Virus record (IMG/VR): IMGVR_UViG_3300043399_000151
Location: 1 to 37,652 of that record
Direction: 5' to 3' (one strand)
Source: a virus
DNA length: 37,652 nt
A program made the position numbers and the translations under genes. Below are positions 27,493-35,371 of this stretch, piece by piece; within the stretch, counting starts at the first letter, position 1; every line of letters begins with the position of its first letter. The notes below the pieces were generated by a model. That model had not been told where the DNA came from. It ran no database searches and saw only the letters and a program-made list of their open reading frames with translations.

Positions 27493-29467
27493 AGAACAGC
27501 CCGTATTGAGCGAAGACCCCGTTTCTGTTATAGTGGTGGATGCAGCCACTGAGGAAAACGGCGTGGACGATCTAGAAGAGCGCATGAAGGTCAAGATCGA
27601 AGTAGAGATCGACACCGACGGCGAGGGCGTGGACGAAATGGCCGATCCTGAAGGCGAAGTCGTATCTGTTGAGGACGTGCTTGAAGAAGCCGACCGCAAG
27701 AGCCAGATCGACCTGGAGCGTCGGGCCGATGCCCTTGATGCCCGTGCGATTGACGAAAAGACCCGGACTGTGAACATCGCGGTTTCTTCTGAACTGCCTT
27801 ATGCGCGTTCGTTCGGGGACGAAATTCTGGTCCATGAAGCCAGCGCCATTGATATGGCGTTTCTTGCTTCTGGCCGTGCGCCGCTACTGCTTGACCATGA
27901 TATGGAGAAGCAGATCGGCGTGATTGAATCTGTCGAACTTTCTGGCGACAAAGTGCTGCGCGCCAAGGTCCGGTTCGGGCGCTCTGCACTGGCTCAGGAG
28001 GTTTTTCAGGATGTTGTCGATGGTATCCGGTCGAATGTCTCGGTCGGCTATCGCGTCAACAAAATGGAGCGTTCCCCGACTGACAAAAACGCGTATTTGG
28101 TCAAGTCGTGGTCGCCCCTTGAGGTATCCGTAGTTTCTATCCCTGCTGACCCGTCAGTTGGCGTGGGACGTAGCGCGGCTGCTCTCGAACCCCAACCAAC
28201 CGTTGAACCATCCATACGAAAGGAAGCCAAAATGGCTGACGAAGTGAATCTGGATGCGGTTCGGGCCGAAGCTGCTGAAGCTGCTGCCCGCAATGCCGCT
28301 GCCATTATCGATCTCGGTGTGCGTCACAACAAGCGTGACCTCGCTGATGCTGCAATCAAGTCGGGCAAGAGCCTTGAACAGTTCCGTGGTGAACTGCTTG
28401 AAGTGATCGGCAACGACAAGCCGCTGGACAACAGCGAAATCGGTCTGTCGCAGAAGGAAAAGCGCAGCTTCTCCATCGTTCGCGCCATCGCCGCTCTCGC
28501 CAACCCCGGCGACCGCCGTCTGCGTGAAGCTGCTGCGTTTGAGTTTGCAGCCTCGGAAGCTGCTGCACAGCGCTATGGTCGCTCGGCTCAGGGCCTGATG
28601 GTCCCGGTTGACGTTCTGGGTGTCTGGAAGCAGCGTGACCTGAACACCTCGGATGACAACGAGATCGTTGCCACCAACCTGATGGCTGGTGACTTCATCG
28701 ACGTTCTGCGCAACTCGGCTTCGGTCATGCAGGCTGGCGCTCGCATGATGCCGGGTCTGGTTGGCAATGTTGCCATCCCGAAGAAGACCGCTGCTTCGGC
28801 AGGCGGCTGGATCAGCACTGAAGGTGGTGCGTCGAGCGAATCGGAGCCGACTTTCGGCACGGTCAGCCTGACCCCGAAGACTGTTGGTGCGTTCACCGAC
28901 ATGACCCGTCAGCTTATCCTCCAGTCGACCCCTTCGGTGGAAGCGCTGGTCCGTGATGACCTGACCCAGGCTCTGGCTCTGGCCATCGACAAGGGCGCTC
29001 TGGAAGGCACCGCTGCTGATGGTCAGCCGCGTGGTATCCTGAACACCTCGGGCGTGAACAAGCCGACCAGCTTCGCCGCTGCGGTCCCGACCTTTGCCGA
29101 AATGGTTGCGCTGGAAACGGCTGTTGCCGAAGACAACGCTCTGATGGGCAACCTCGCTTACATCACCGATGCTGCGACCTATGGCGGTCTGAAGACCAAG
29201 GCCAAGGACGCTGGTTCGGGCATGTTCGTGATCGAAAACGGTCAGGCCAACGGCTACAACGTGATCCGCTCGCAGCAGTGCACTGCCGGGAACGTCTACT
29301 TCGGTAACTTCTCGGACCTGCTGATCGGCATGTGGGCTGGCCTGGACCTGACGGTTGACCCGTACACCGCTTCGACCAGCGGCACGGTTCGCATCGTTGC
29401 TCTTCAGACGGTTGACGTTGCTGTTCGTCACGCTGTGTCGTTCGCATACAACAACGACGGCGTGTGA
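27479..29467 (+). CDS. Prohead protease - major capsid protein fusion (HK97 fold)
   Basis: A 662-residue protein from ATG 27479 with AGAGGA upstream. An acidic N-terminus (to about residue 85) is followed by a U35-type prohead protease (RTVNIAVSSELPYAR; LDHDMEKQIGVIES; SNVSVGYRV; SWSPLEVSVVSIPADP with the catalytic-type His and Ser region) to about residue 240. After a linker comes a helical delta/scaffold-like region from M252, then the HK97-type capsid (LMVPVDVLGVWKQR; IPKKTAASAGGWISTEG; PKTVGAFTDMTRQLILQSTP; DKGALEGTAADGQPRGI). Protease-capsid fusions are known in phages. An internal ribosome binding site allows the capsid part to be made separately. Codon use in the capsid part looks biased (mostly CTG, GGT, GCT, AAG), as in highly expressed genes. 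Confidence 0.93.
   Translation: MEMSEEQPVLSEDPVSVIVVDAATEENGVDDLEERMKVKIEVEIDTDGEGVDEMADPEGEVVSVEDVLEEADRKSQIDLERRADALDARAIDEKTRTVNIAVSSELPYARSFGDEILVHEASAIDMAFLASGRAPLLLDHDMEKQIGVIESVELSGDKVLRAKVRFGRSALAQEVFQDVVDGIRSNVSVGYRVNKMERSPTDKNAYLVKSWSPLEVSVVSIPADPSVGVGRSAAALEPQPTVEPSIRKEAKMADEVNLDAVRAEAAEAAARNAAAIIDLGVRHNKRDLADAAIKSGKSLEQFRGELLEVIGNDKPLDNSEIGLSQKEKRSFSIVRAIAALANPGDRRLREAAAFEFAASEAAAQRYGRSAQGLMVPVDVLGVWKQRDLNTSDDNEIVATNLMAGDFIDVLRNSASVMQAGARMMPGLVGNVAIPKKTAASAGGWISTEGGASSESEPTFGTVSLTPKTVGAFTDMTRQLILQSTPSVEALVRDDLTQALALAIDKGALEGTAADGQPRGILNTSGVNKPTSFAAAVPTFAEMVALETAVAEDNALMGNLAYITDAATYGGLKTKAKDAGSGMFVIENGQANGYNVIRSQQCTAGNVYFGNFSDLLIGMWAGLDLTVDPYTASTSGTVRIVALQTVDVAVRHAVSFAYNNDGV
28219..28234 (+). 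promoter_or_regulatory. Internal ribosome binding site and start for the capsid part
   Basis: AAAGGAAG (28219-28226) precedes an in-frame ATG (28232-28234) at codon 252 of the fusion gene, seven bases after AGGA. Translation from here would give a 411-residue capsid precursor with its own helical delta-like region and no protease. Confidence 0.65.
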
Positions 29468-29477
29468 TAATGGGGGC

Positions 29478-29503
29478 GGGGCGACTGGGAAACTGGTCGC
29501 CCC
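29478..29503 (+). other. Strong hairpin after the capsid gene
   Basis: GGGGCGAC (29478-29485) and GTCGCCCC (29496-29503) form a perfect 8-bp stem with a ten-base loop. The gap lacks a T-run, so it may protect capsid mRNA 3' ends or partly terminate transcription, setting capsid level above downstream genes. Confidence 0.55.
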
Positions 29504-29521
29504 TATCCTCTGGAGGTTTTA

Positions 29522-29809
29522 ATGGTATTGTCTACTAGTTCGTGGATCGACCCAAATTCGGAGACGGCAATGGCCAAGTATGAGTGCATTCGTGGCGTAG
29601 TGACCAGCAAGGGTCCAGTTGCTCCCGGCGAGATCGTCGAACTTTCGGATCATGAAGCCAAGATGCTCGCTGGCAAGTTTGTTCCTGCTAAGGATGCCCC
29701 TGCTCCTGTGGTTGCACCGGCAGAAATCCGCGTTGCAGAAGCACCTGAGATCGAACACCGCGATCCTGTGATCGAAGCGCCGAAGCGGGGCCGTCCGCGT
29801 GGCCGTTGA
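29522..29809 (+). CDS. Head completion / FI-like position protein
   Basis: A 95-residue protein from ATG 29522 with GGAGG five bases upstream. A second ATG at 29570 also has GGAG at good spacing and begins MAKYECIRGVVTSKGPVAPG, which is where the folded domain seems to start. The body is a small beta domain followed by DHEAKMLAGKFVPAKDAPAP. An Ala/Pro-rich linker leads to a basic end (PKRGRPRGR), an AT-hook-like motif. It lies between capsid and FII-like genes, where lambda has FI and D. Function by position only. Confidence 0.65.
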   Translation: MVLSTSSWIDPNSETAMAKYECIRGVVTSKGPVAPGEIVELSDHEAKMLAGKFVPAKDAPAPVVAPAEIRVAEAPEIEHRDPVIEAPKRGRPRGR

Positions 29810-30110
29810 GAGCGCAGACGATATTCTGGACTTCTTCGCGCTGGATGACTTCGCGGAGAACGCCACCTATACGCCGGTTGGTGGGTCGGCATCGACTGTG
29901 CAGGGCATCTTTGACGCTCCGCAGGCAAGCCGCAACGCAACCGACATGATGGACATTACGATCCCGGCTCCGCAGTTCGTTTGCCGCACGGTGGACGTTC
30001 CTAATGCTGCTGACGGTGACGCTATCGTCATTCGCTCTGTCAATTACCAGGTCCGGGTTGTGCTGACTGATGGCACAGGCGTTAGCACCCTTCTGCTGGA
30101 GAAGGTGTAA
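29799..30110 (+). CDS. Head-tail joining protein (lambda FII-like)
   Basis: A 103-residue protein from a GTG overlapping the previous stop. SADDILDFFALDDFAENATY is followed by GIFDAPQASR, then APQFVCRTVDVP, GDAIVIRSVNYQVRVV and DGTGVSTLLLEKV. This series matches the FII/head-tail adaptor family, which forms the ring between the portal complex and the tail. The length is normal for it. Confidence 0.85.
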   Translation: MAVESADDILDFFALDDFAENATYTPVGGSASTVQGIFDAPQASRNATDMMDITIPAPQFVCRTVDVPNAADGDAIVIRSVNYQVRVVLTDGTGVSTLLLEKV

Positions 30111-30553
30111 TGAGCCACGTTCGCACTCAGATCAGGAACCGGATTGCCACGTTGGTGACGGGCCTGCCGACCACTGGTGCGAACGTCTACAAGATGCGGA
30201 AGTACGCCTTGGATGATTCCAAGCTGCCTGCGATCTGCATCTACACTACAGATGAGAGCAGCAGCCTGATTACGATTGGCTCTCGCACTCTGCGCCGGGT
30301 CATCAACGTCATGGTCGAGGTGTTTGTTAAAGGCTCCAGCACGACCGTATCGGATACGATTGATGGCATTTGCATTTCTGTTGAAGAGGTTATTGCCGCT
30401 GACTTTGGCCTTAATGGCTTGGCCAAGTCCTGCATCCTGACTGCCACTGAAACCGATGTAAACATTGAAGGTGAACAAGGCATCGGTACTGCCCGATTGG
30501 TTTATGCCGTCGAATATGTTACAAGCATTGGCGATGTGGAGACTGCGCGATGA
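30110..30553 (+). CDS. Tail terminator protein (gpU-like)
   Basis: A 147-residue alpha/beta protein starting in a TAATG overlap. The layout is an N-terminal helix (RTQIRNRIATLVTGLPTTGA), PAICIYTTDESSS, then RRVINVMVEVFVKGSSTTVS, IDGICISVEEVIAADFGLNG and a final beta strand with RLVYAVEYVTSIGD. It is the common pattern of gpU-like tail terminators and matches their place between FII and the tail-tube gene. It should cap the tail tube at its upper end and bind the head. Confidence 0.8.
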   Translation: MSHVRTQIRNRIATLVTGLPTTGANVYKMRKYALDDSKLPAICIYTTDESSSLITIGSRTLRRVINVMVEVFVKGSSTTVSDTIDGICISVEEVIAADFGLNGLAKSCILTATETDVNIEGEQGIGTARLVYAVEYVTSIGDVETAR

Positions 30554-30681
30554 AGATGGTGCCTGTCTATAACGCCAATGGCGACAAAATTCTGGCTTGT
30601 GAGCCTGATCTGGCCTATTACCAGAGCATCGGCTGGAAGCCTGAGCAACCCAAATCAAAGCCCGCCAAGGAGACTAAATAA
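30550..30681 (+). CDS. 43-residue protein
   Basis: The ATG overlaps the stop of the gpU-like gene and its own TAA overlaps the next ATG. It reads MKMVPVYNANGDKILACEPD, then LAYYQSIGWKPEQPKSKPAK and ETK. A small beta hairpin with a basic Pro/Lys-rich end. Position and double overlap support it as real. Function unknown; a minor part of the head-tail joint is possible. Confidence 0.65.
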   Translation: MKMVPVYNANGDKILACEPDLAYYQSIGWKPEQPKSKPAKETK

Positions 30682-31079
30682 TGGCTACTCACACTGGCAG
30701 TGAAGGCACCGTCAAGGTGGGTAACACTGTGGTTGCAGAAATTCGCTCGTACTCTGTCGAAGAAACCGCAGACACGACCGAGGACACCACTATGGGCGAT
30801 AGCTACCGGACGCACAAGACGACCTTGAAATCATGGTCCGGGACAATTGATGTGTTCTGGGACGAGACTGACACCGGGGGCCAAGGAGCCTTGGTAGTTG
30901 GTTCTCAGGTTGCAGTACTTTTCTTCCCGGAAGGTGCAACCGCAGGCCAAAGCGAAAAATATCTGTCAGGTAACGCCATTGTTACCGGAAAGACGGTTTC
31001 GGCTAGCTTTGATGGCATGGTTGAATCGACAATCACGCTTCAAGGTAGTGGGTCGCTTGATACTCTCACTCTCGCGTAA
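30681..31079 (+). CDS. Major tail (tube) protein, copy 1
   Basis: A 132-residue protein with AAGGAG eight bases before ATG 30681. It has the beta-barrel pattern of tail-tube proteins: IRSYSVEETADTTEDTTMGD, THKTTLKSWSGTIDVFWDE, then YLSGNAIVTGKTVSASFDGM and a final VESTITLQGSG. The next gene encodes a close paralogue with an identical organisation. It should polymerise into hexameric rings along the tape measure. Confidence 0.88.
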   Translation: MATHTGSEGTVKVGNTVVAEIRSYSVEETADTTEDTTMGDSYRTHKTTLKSWSGTIDVFWDETDTGGQGALVVGSQVAVLFFPEGATAGQSEKYLSGNAIVTGKTVSASFDGMVESTITLQGSGSLDTLTLA

Positions 31080-31091
31080 GGACAGGAACCG

Positions 31092-31484
31092 ATGGCTACG
31101 CATACTGGCAGTGAAGGCACTGTTCGCGTTGGGGCAACCAACAACATTCTCGAAATCCGCTCGTACTCCGTCGAGGAAACCAGTGACACCACTGAGGACA
31201 CTTCGATGGGCGACACCTACCGGACCCACAAGACCACGCTCAAGTCGTGGTCCGGTTCGGTCGATGTGTTCTGGGACGAAATGGACACAACCGGGCAAGG
31301 CGCGCTCACGGTCGGCAGCGAAGTGACGGTTCGCTTCATGCCGGAAGGCGCGACGACCGGCGACATTTATCTCAGCGGTTCGGCCATTGTTACCGGCAAG
31401 ACCGTATCAGCCAGCTTTGACGGCATGGTTGAGTCCACCATCACCCTTCAGGGAACTGGCGCGCTGACTACCACTGCCGTCTAA
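31092..31484 (+). CDS. Major tail (tube) protein, copy 2
   Basis: A 130-residue paralogue of the preceding gene product, more than three quarters identical by eye, with the same MATHTGSEGTV start and VTGKTVSASFDGMVESTIT end. Differences cluster at residues 14-20 and about 72-95, which are probably surface loops. Many third-position changes separate the two genes, so both have been kept under selection for some time. AGGAAC precedes the ATG. The tail may contain two tube subunits, or one may be a special cap or decoration form. Confidence 0.88.
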   Translation: MATHTGSEGTVRVGATNNILEIRSYSVEETSDTTEDTSMGDTYRTHKTTLKSWSGSVDVFWDEMDTTGQGALTVGSEVTVRFMPEGATTGDIYLSGSAIVTGKTVSASFDGMVESTITLQGTGALTTTAV

Positions 31485-31504
31485 GAATTACAGGAGCATA
31501 ATTT

Positions 31505-31843
31505 ATGAGCATTGCAGAACGTATCAAAGCGCGTACCAGCCAGAAGCGGCATATTGATGTTCAGGAGTGGGGCGAAAATGGAAACCCTGAGCGGGTGTTC
31601 TACGGCCCACTCCTTGCAGGCGAACTGAATCGCATCCAGCGCAAGCACCCCTCGTTTCTCCAGAGCGCCTCGTTTGAGGGGATGGTCGATCTGATTATCC
31701 TGAAGGCCGAGAACGGTCAGGGGGAGAAGATGTTCACGCTTGAGGACAAGGCTATCCTTATGCGTGAAGAGGTTGAAGTGATCTCTCGCGTTGCCGCTGA
31801 GTTCATGAGCGGGACCAGCGCGGAGCAGGCGGAAAAAAACTAA
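31505..31843 (+). CDS. Tail assembly chaperone gpG-like
   Basis: A 112-residue protein with AGGAG eight bases before the ATG. VQEWGENGNPERVFYGPLLA, LNRIQRKHPSFLQSASFEGM and the helix VEVISRVAAEFMSGTSAEQA are typical of gpG-like chaperones, which hold the tape measure before tube assembly. The last codons GAA AAA AAC TAA contain the slippery site at which part of the ribosomes shift into the gpT frame. It precedes the tape measure gene, as in lambda. Confidence 0.88.
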   Translation: MSIAERIKARTSQKRHIDVQEWGENGNPERVFYGPLLAGELNRIQRKHPSFLQSASFEGMVDLIILKAENGQGEKMFTLEDKAILMREEVEVISRVAAEFMSGTSAEQAEKN

Positions 31844-31886
31844 GGGACGATCCGCTAAGGTACAATCTTATCACCTTAGCGGATCG
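31834..31886 (+). promoter_or_regulatory. Programmed -1 frameshift signal
   Basis: A AAA AAC (31834-31840) in the correct phase is followed after seven bases by a perfect 13-bp stem, CGATCCGCTAAGG (31848-31860) with CCTTAGCGGATCG (31874-31886), loop 13 bases. The zero-frame stop TAA directly follows the slippery site. Confidence 0.93.
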
Positions 31887-31998
31887 CCTTGGCAAAACCA
31901 TCGCAGAGATTGAAGAAATCTCTTTGGAAGAGTATACAGAATGGTGCGCCTACTTTAAGTTGAGCGAGGAAAGGCAAAAGCGTGGCCCAGGCAAATAA
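31840..31998 (+). CDS. gpT extension made by -1 frameshift (gpGT)
   Basis: In the -1 frame after the slippery site the reading continues LRDDPLRYNLITLADRLG, then KTIAEIEEISLEEYTEWCAY and FKLSEERQKRGPGK before TAA. The DP.R.NLITLA..LGKTIAEIE pattern and EW.AYF are the classic gpT signature. The fusion of 31505-31840 with 31840-31998 would give 164 residues. There is no start codon for this part on its own, so it is only made by frameshifting. It overlaps the tape measure start. Confidence 0.9.
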   Translation, partial: LRDDPLRYNLITLADRLGKTIAEIEEISLEEYTEWCAYFKLSEERQKRGPGK

Positions 31999-33667
31999 CC
32001 TCGACTTCAACATTGCCATGCACACCAAGGGCATGGAGCAGATTGCCACGCTGATTAACCGCGTGAATGCTCTGGAGGCTGAGACCAAAAAGCTGGCATC
32101 TGCCAATGCCGGTCTATCTGCATCTACAGATACTGTGATCCGTAATGGGACGCGCTACAACAATGCTCTTGATGCTCAGTCCAAGGCGCTGCGCAATGCG
32201 CGCCAAGGCACTCAGCAGATGGGGATGCAGATTAACGACTTTGTTACCTCCGTTTCGACGGGGGCAAGTCCAATCCAAGCATTTAACCAGCAGATCGGCC
32301 AAGTCGGTTACGCCATGTCCATGATGGGCGGCACGACCGGCAAGGTGGGGGAATTTCTGGCTGGCCCTTGGGGCGCGGCGGTTATGGTCGCGGCCATGGC
32401 GCTTGGCCCGCTCATTGGGAAGCTGTTTGAAACCAGCGACGAAATGAAAAAGGCTGAGAAGGCCGCGAAGGATTTGGACGCGGCGGTCGCAGCAAGAAAG
32501 GACTCTGAATATAGCCTGCGCCTCGCCTTGGCTGATACGGCAGCGGAGTACCGCGCCATTCGCAAGGAAATGGTCGCCAACGCCATGGCTGCGGTCAATG
32601 CGGCAGCGGTCGAACTGCGGGCGCGGCAAAAGGTTGTGTCTGGGCTTTTGGCTGAGCGAAGGGCGATGCAGGCCGAAGTGGCGGGCGCAGGCGGGATGCG
32701 GGCGCAGGCGGAAATGGGGACAGGGCAAATCCTTGACCGCCGCGCCAATACCACGGCGCTACAGGATGCTACCACTCTGCTGAATGGGCAGATTGCGGAA
32801 GTAGAACAACTGACCGCCAAGCTGAACGCGGCTACAGTGAATCTTGTCTCTGGCGGCGGGCCAAAGGGGAAAAGTGCGCGCAAGGCGGCGGCGACCGATG
32901 CGGAAAAGCAGGCAAAGAAGCTGGCGGAATCGGAAGTGCGGTGGGCGCGTTTCGCAGCCGGTGAGCGGGTCGAAGAATACGACGATGCGCGCAAGCGTGA
33001 CTATCAGGGCGCGGAAGCCTTCACAAAGCTTATTGCTGAACTGGACGCAAACGCAACCAAGCAGTCGATGGAGAACTTTCAGGAGCGCGCCAACGGCATT
33101 GCGGCCCTGACTGAAACACTGAGCGAGCAAACCGCGCAGCAGATCGACCGCCCGCTTGCCGAACTGGCAAACTCCTTCGCCGCCATCGGGGCGAGCGTGT
33201 CCGATGCGTTCAAGGGTATGCTCACCGGGGCAATGTCTTGGAAGGAGGGAATGCGGGGCATTATCAGTTCGGTAATCAACGAACTGTGGCGGCTTTATGT
33301 GGTGCAGCAGATTGTCGGGCTGGTGTCGTCTGGTCTGAAGTCGCTTGGCCTACCTCTGCCAAAAATCCCCGGCAATGCGAACGGCACCGTCAATTGGGGC
33401 GGCGGCATGACTTGGGTTGGCGAACGCGGCCCTGAATTGGTCAATCTCCCCAAGGGCAGTCAGGTCATTCCTTCGCACCGCGCACAGAACATGGCTGGCG
33501 GCGGCGTAACGGTAAATGTCGATGCGCGCGGCTCGGCTGACCCTGCGGCGGTCCGGCAGCAGGTCGAGGCTGGCATCCGTCAGGCCGCACCGGCAATTAT
33601 CGCAGCGGCCCAGCAGCGCACAGTGACTGGCCTGCGCCGTCCTAAGCTGGGTGGAGTGATGCAGTAA
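31982..33667 (+). CDS. Tape measure protein
   Basis: A 561-residue protein from a GTG with AAAGG upstream, overlapping the gpT frame. An N-terminal coiled-coil part (IATLINRVNALEAETKKLAS) and NDFVTSVSTGASPIQAFNQQ, typical of lambda-H-like proteins, are followed by a hydrophobic segment (GPWGAAVMVAAMALGPLIGK, about residues 128-148) and a long helical region. The C-terminal part has GNANGTVNWGGGMTWVGERG and PELVNLPKGSQVIPSH, the standard end of many tape measures. By the usual 0.15 nm per residue the tail would be roughly 85 nm long. Confidence 0.93.
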   Translation: MAQANNLDFNIAMHTKGMEQIATLINRVNALEAETKKLASANAGLSASTDTVIRNGTRYNNALDAQSKALRNARQGTQQMGMQINDFVTSVSTGASPIQAFNQQIGQVGYAMSMMGGTTGKVGEFLAGPWGAAVMVAAMALGPLIGKLFETSDEMKKAEKAAKDLDAAVAARKDSEYSLRLALADTAAEYRAIRKEMVANAMAAVNAAAVELRARQKVVSGLLAERRAMQAEVAGAGGMRAQAEMGTGQILDRRANTTALQDATTLLNGQIAEVEQLTAKLNAATVNLVSGGGPKGKSARKAAATDAEKQAKKLAESEVRWARFAAGERVEEYDDARKRDYQGAEAFTKLIAELDANATKQSMENFQERANGIAALTETLSEQTAQQIDRPLAELANSFAAIGASVSDAFKGMLTGAMSWKEGMRGIISSVINELWRLYVVQQIVGLVSSGLKSLGLPLPKIPGNANGTVNWGGGMTWVGERGPELVNLPKGSQVIPSHRAQNMAGGGVTVNVDARGSADPAAVRQQVEAGIRQAAPAIIAAAQQRTVTGLRRPKLGGVMQ

Positions 33668-34329
33668 TGGCTACGATTACCTTCCCATCCACGCCTAAGC
33701 CTCAGAGCATGGTTTGGCGGCTTGTGCAGCCAGCCCAGACCAATATCTCATCGTGGACAGGCGCTAGGCAGACGCTTGGCTCTAATCGCGGCTGGTGGGA
33801 ATGCGACATCACCATGCCGCCAGTGGTCAGCGAGGCCAGTGCGCGTCAGTGGCTGTCATTCATTGCCCAGACACAGGGACAGGTAAACGACTTCCAGATC
33901 AAGGTCAGCCCCAGCGAGCAGGCCAATAACTGGATGGCTCCGTTTACCAACCTGTCGCTCAACTTCCTCACTGGGTCTTATAGCGCCAATGCCACGGCTG
34001 ATGCTGGAGAGGCATTCGTTAAAGGTTCTGGGCAGACCGGACGCAGCCTCACTACATGGGGATGGTTGCCATCTACGACTGTGCTATATGCTGGTCAGCA
34101 TATCACTATCAACAATCAGCTATTGCGGCTTACCGCCGATGTTGTGGCGAATGCTGCTGGGGAGGCTACGATCAGCTTTGCGCCGCCACTTCGCGTATCG
34201 CCTGCAAACAATACGCCAATTGAGTTCCGCAATCCTTATGCGCTCATGTATATGACCGAGCAGATCAACGAGCCTATTGAGCCTGGTATGATCTACGGCT
34301 TTTCGTTTACGCTGCGGGAATCTTTCTAA
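33667..34329 (+). CDS. Minor tail protein (distal tail)
   Basis: A 220-residue beta-rich protein starting in a TAATG overlap with the tape measure stop. PKPQSMVWRLVQPAQTNISS, RGWWECDITMPPVVSEAS and AQTQGQVNDFQIKVSP fit a family of minor tail proteins found right after tape measures. The C-terminal IEPGMIYGFSFTLRESF is the usual closing strand. It probably forms the first ring below the tube (distal tail role), an inference from position. Confidence 0.75.
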   Translation: MATITFPSTPKPQSMVWRLVQPAQTNISSWTGARQTLGSNRGWWECDITMPPVVSEASARQWLSFIAQTQGQVNDFQIKVSPSEQANNWMAPFTNLSLNFLTGSYSANATADAGEAFVKGSGQTGRSLTTWGWLPSTTVLYAGQHITINNQLLRLTADVVANAAGEATISFAPPLRVSPANNTPIEFRNPYALMYMTEQINEPIEPGMIYGFSFTLRESF

Positions 34330-34970
34330 TGGCAATTGATAGTACAACCCAAGTTGCCCTTCAGTCTACCATCCTCAACTGGCGCGCGCTGCTGTATATT
34401 GATTTTCTCGGAGACACTCTGAGGGCCACTAGCAGCATCTACAATAAAACCATATCTGCATCAGGAGATGCAGAACTTGATGGGACATACATTGCCTATG
34501 GCATGGATATTATGGAGGTCGGCCCGGTCAAGCATAATGAGACTGGCTCTGACACAGTAACAGTCAATCTTAATGGCCTGGTCGTGAACACTGACTTGCT
34601 CAACGCGATTGGTGATCGCTCAAAGTGGCAGGGCCGCACTGCGCGTCTGTGGTTCTTTATAGCAGATCAAAATGAAGCCCAGGTTGGCTCTATTGTGCCA
34701 TACTACACTGGCTATATGAACGATGTGGTCATCAATGGATCAGCAAATTCTCAAACCATAACGCTGACTATTGAAAACTATTTGGCTTCGCTATCTGGCG
34801 CTCCAAACAAAACATATATGATGCAAAACCTGTTTGACCCTGGGGATTATAGCGCGTCAGCAAGTCTTGGTGCAGCCAACGGCATAGCCACTGGTACAAG
34901 CGCGGGCTACAATACGATGATGGGTGCAATCATGAGCGGCAAGTTTGGCGGCAGGATTGTCAACAAATGA
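34329..34970 (+). CDS. Minor tail protein (DUF2163-like position)
   Basis: A 213-residue protein sharing one base with the previous stop (TAATG). ILNWRALLYIDFLGDTLRAT, DIMEVGPVKHNETGSDTVTV and the later YYTGYMNDVVINGSANSQT, ITLTIENYLA series look like a tail hub/baseplate beta domain of the DUF2163-like type. The C-terminal third is Gly/Ala/Ser-rich. It lies between the distal tail gene and the peptidase-like gene, the usual place of hub proteins. The family call is tentative. Confidence 0.65.
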   Translation: MAIDSTTQVALQSTILNWRALLYIDFLGDTLRATSSIYNKTISASGDAELDGTYIAYGMDIMEVGPVKHNETGSDTVTVNLNGLVVNTDLLNAIGDRSKWQGRTARLWFFIADQNEAQVGSIVPYYTGYMNDVVINGSANSQTITLTIENYLASLSGAPNKTYMMQNLFDPGDYSASASLGAANGIATGTSAGYNTMMGAIMSGKFGGRIVNK

Positions 34971-35371
34971 TCGAACTTGAGCGTCTGTCCGATTGGGAAA
35001 CCCGCCTAGGCACTTACATTGAAAGTAAGCGTGATGAACCGTTTGCTTATGCAGTAAATGATTGCTTTTGTTTCTCTTTTGGTGCGGTAATAGCAATGAC
35101 CGGCACAGATTGCATGTTAGAATTTAGGGGGCGATATTCTAACGAGTTTGGGAGCCTTCGCGCCCTCAAAGAGATTGGCCAAGGCGATCTCGAAAGTACC
35201 TTGGATTACAAGTTTCCAGTTATTGAGATTGGGCAAGCACAGCGTGGCGATCTGGCATTCTTTGATGGAAGTGTCGGGGTAGTTATGGGTGAATTTGCTT
35301 GGTTTGTAGCTGAACAGGGTTTAGAACGAGTACCGATGTCCTTCTGGGACAAATGTTGGAAGGTCGGCTAA
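34967..35371 (+). CDS. DUF6950 / NlpC-P60-like tail protein
   Basis: A 134-residue protein starting in an ATGA overlap. The N-terminal SDWETRLGTYIESKRDEPFA and AVNDCFCFSFGAVIAMTG place a Cys where NlpC/P60-type tail peptidases have the nucleophile. GDLAFFDGSVGVVMGE carries the later beta core, but the usual His is not at the expected place (VGVVMG instead of HVGI). It may therefore be an inactive relative (DUF6950). In lambda, gpK sits here and acts in tail-tip assembly or cell-wall passage. Confidence 0.75.
   Translation: MIELERLSDWETRLGTYIESKRDEPFAYAVNDCFCFSFGAVIAMTGTDCMLEFRGRYSNEFGSLRALKEIGQGDLESTLDYKFPVIEIGQAQRGDLAFFDGSVGVVMGEFAWFVAEQGLERVPMSFWDKCWKVG

Noticed and set aside
28154-29431. 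Long minus-strand ORF (425 codons) opposite the capsid
   Set aside because: It lies wholly antisense to the well-recognised capsid gene and follows from its codon bias; no start signal and no domain.
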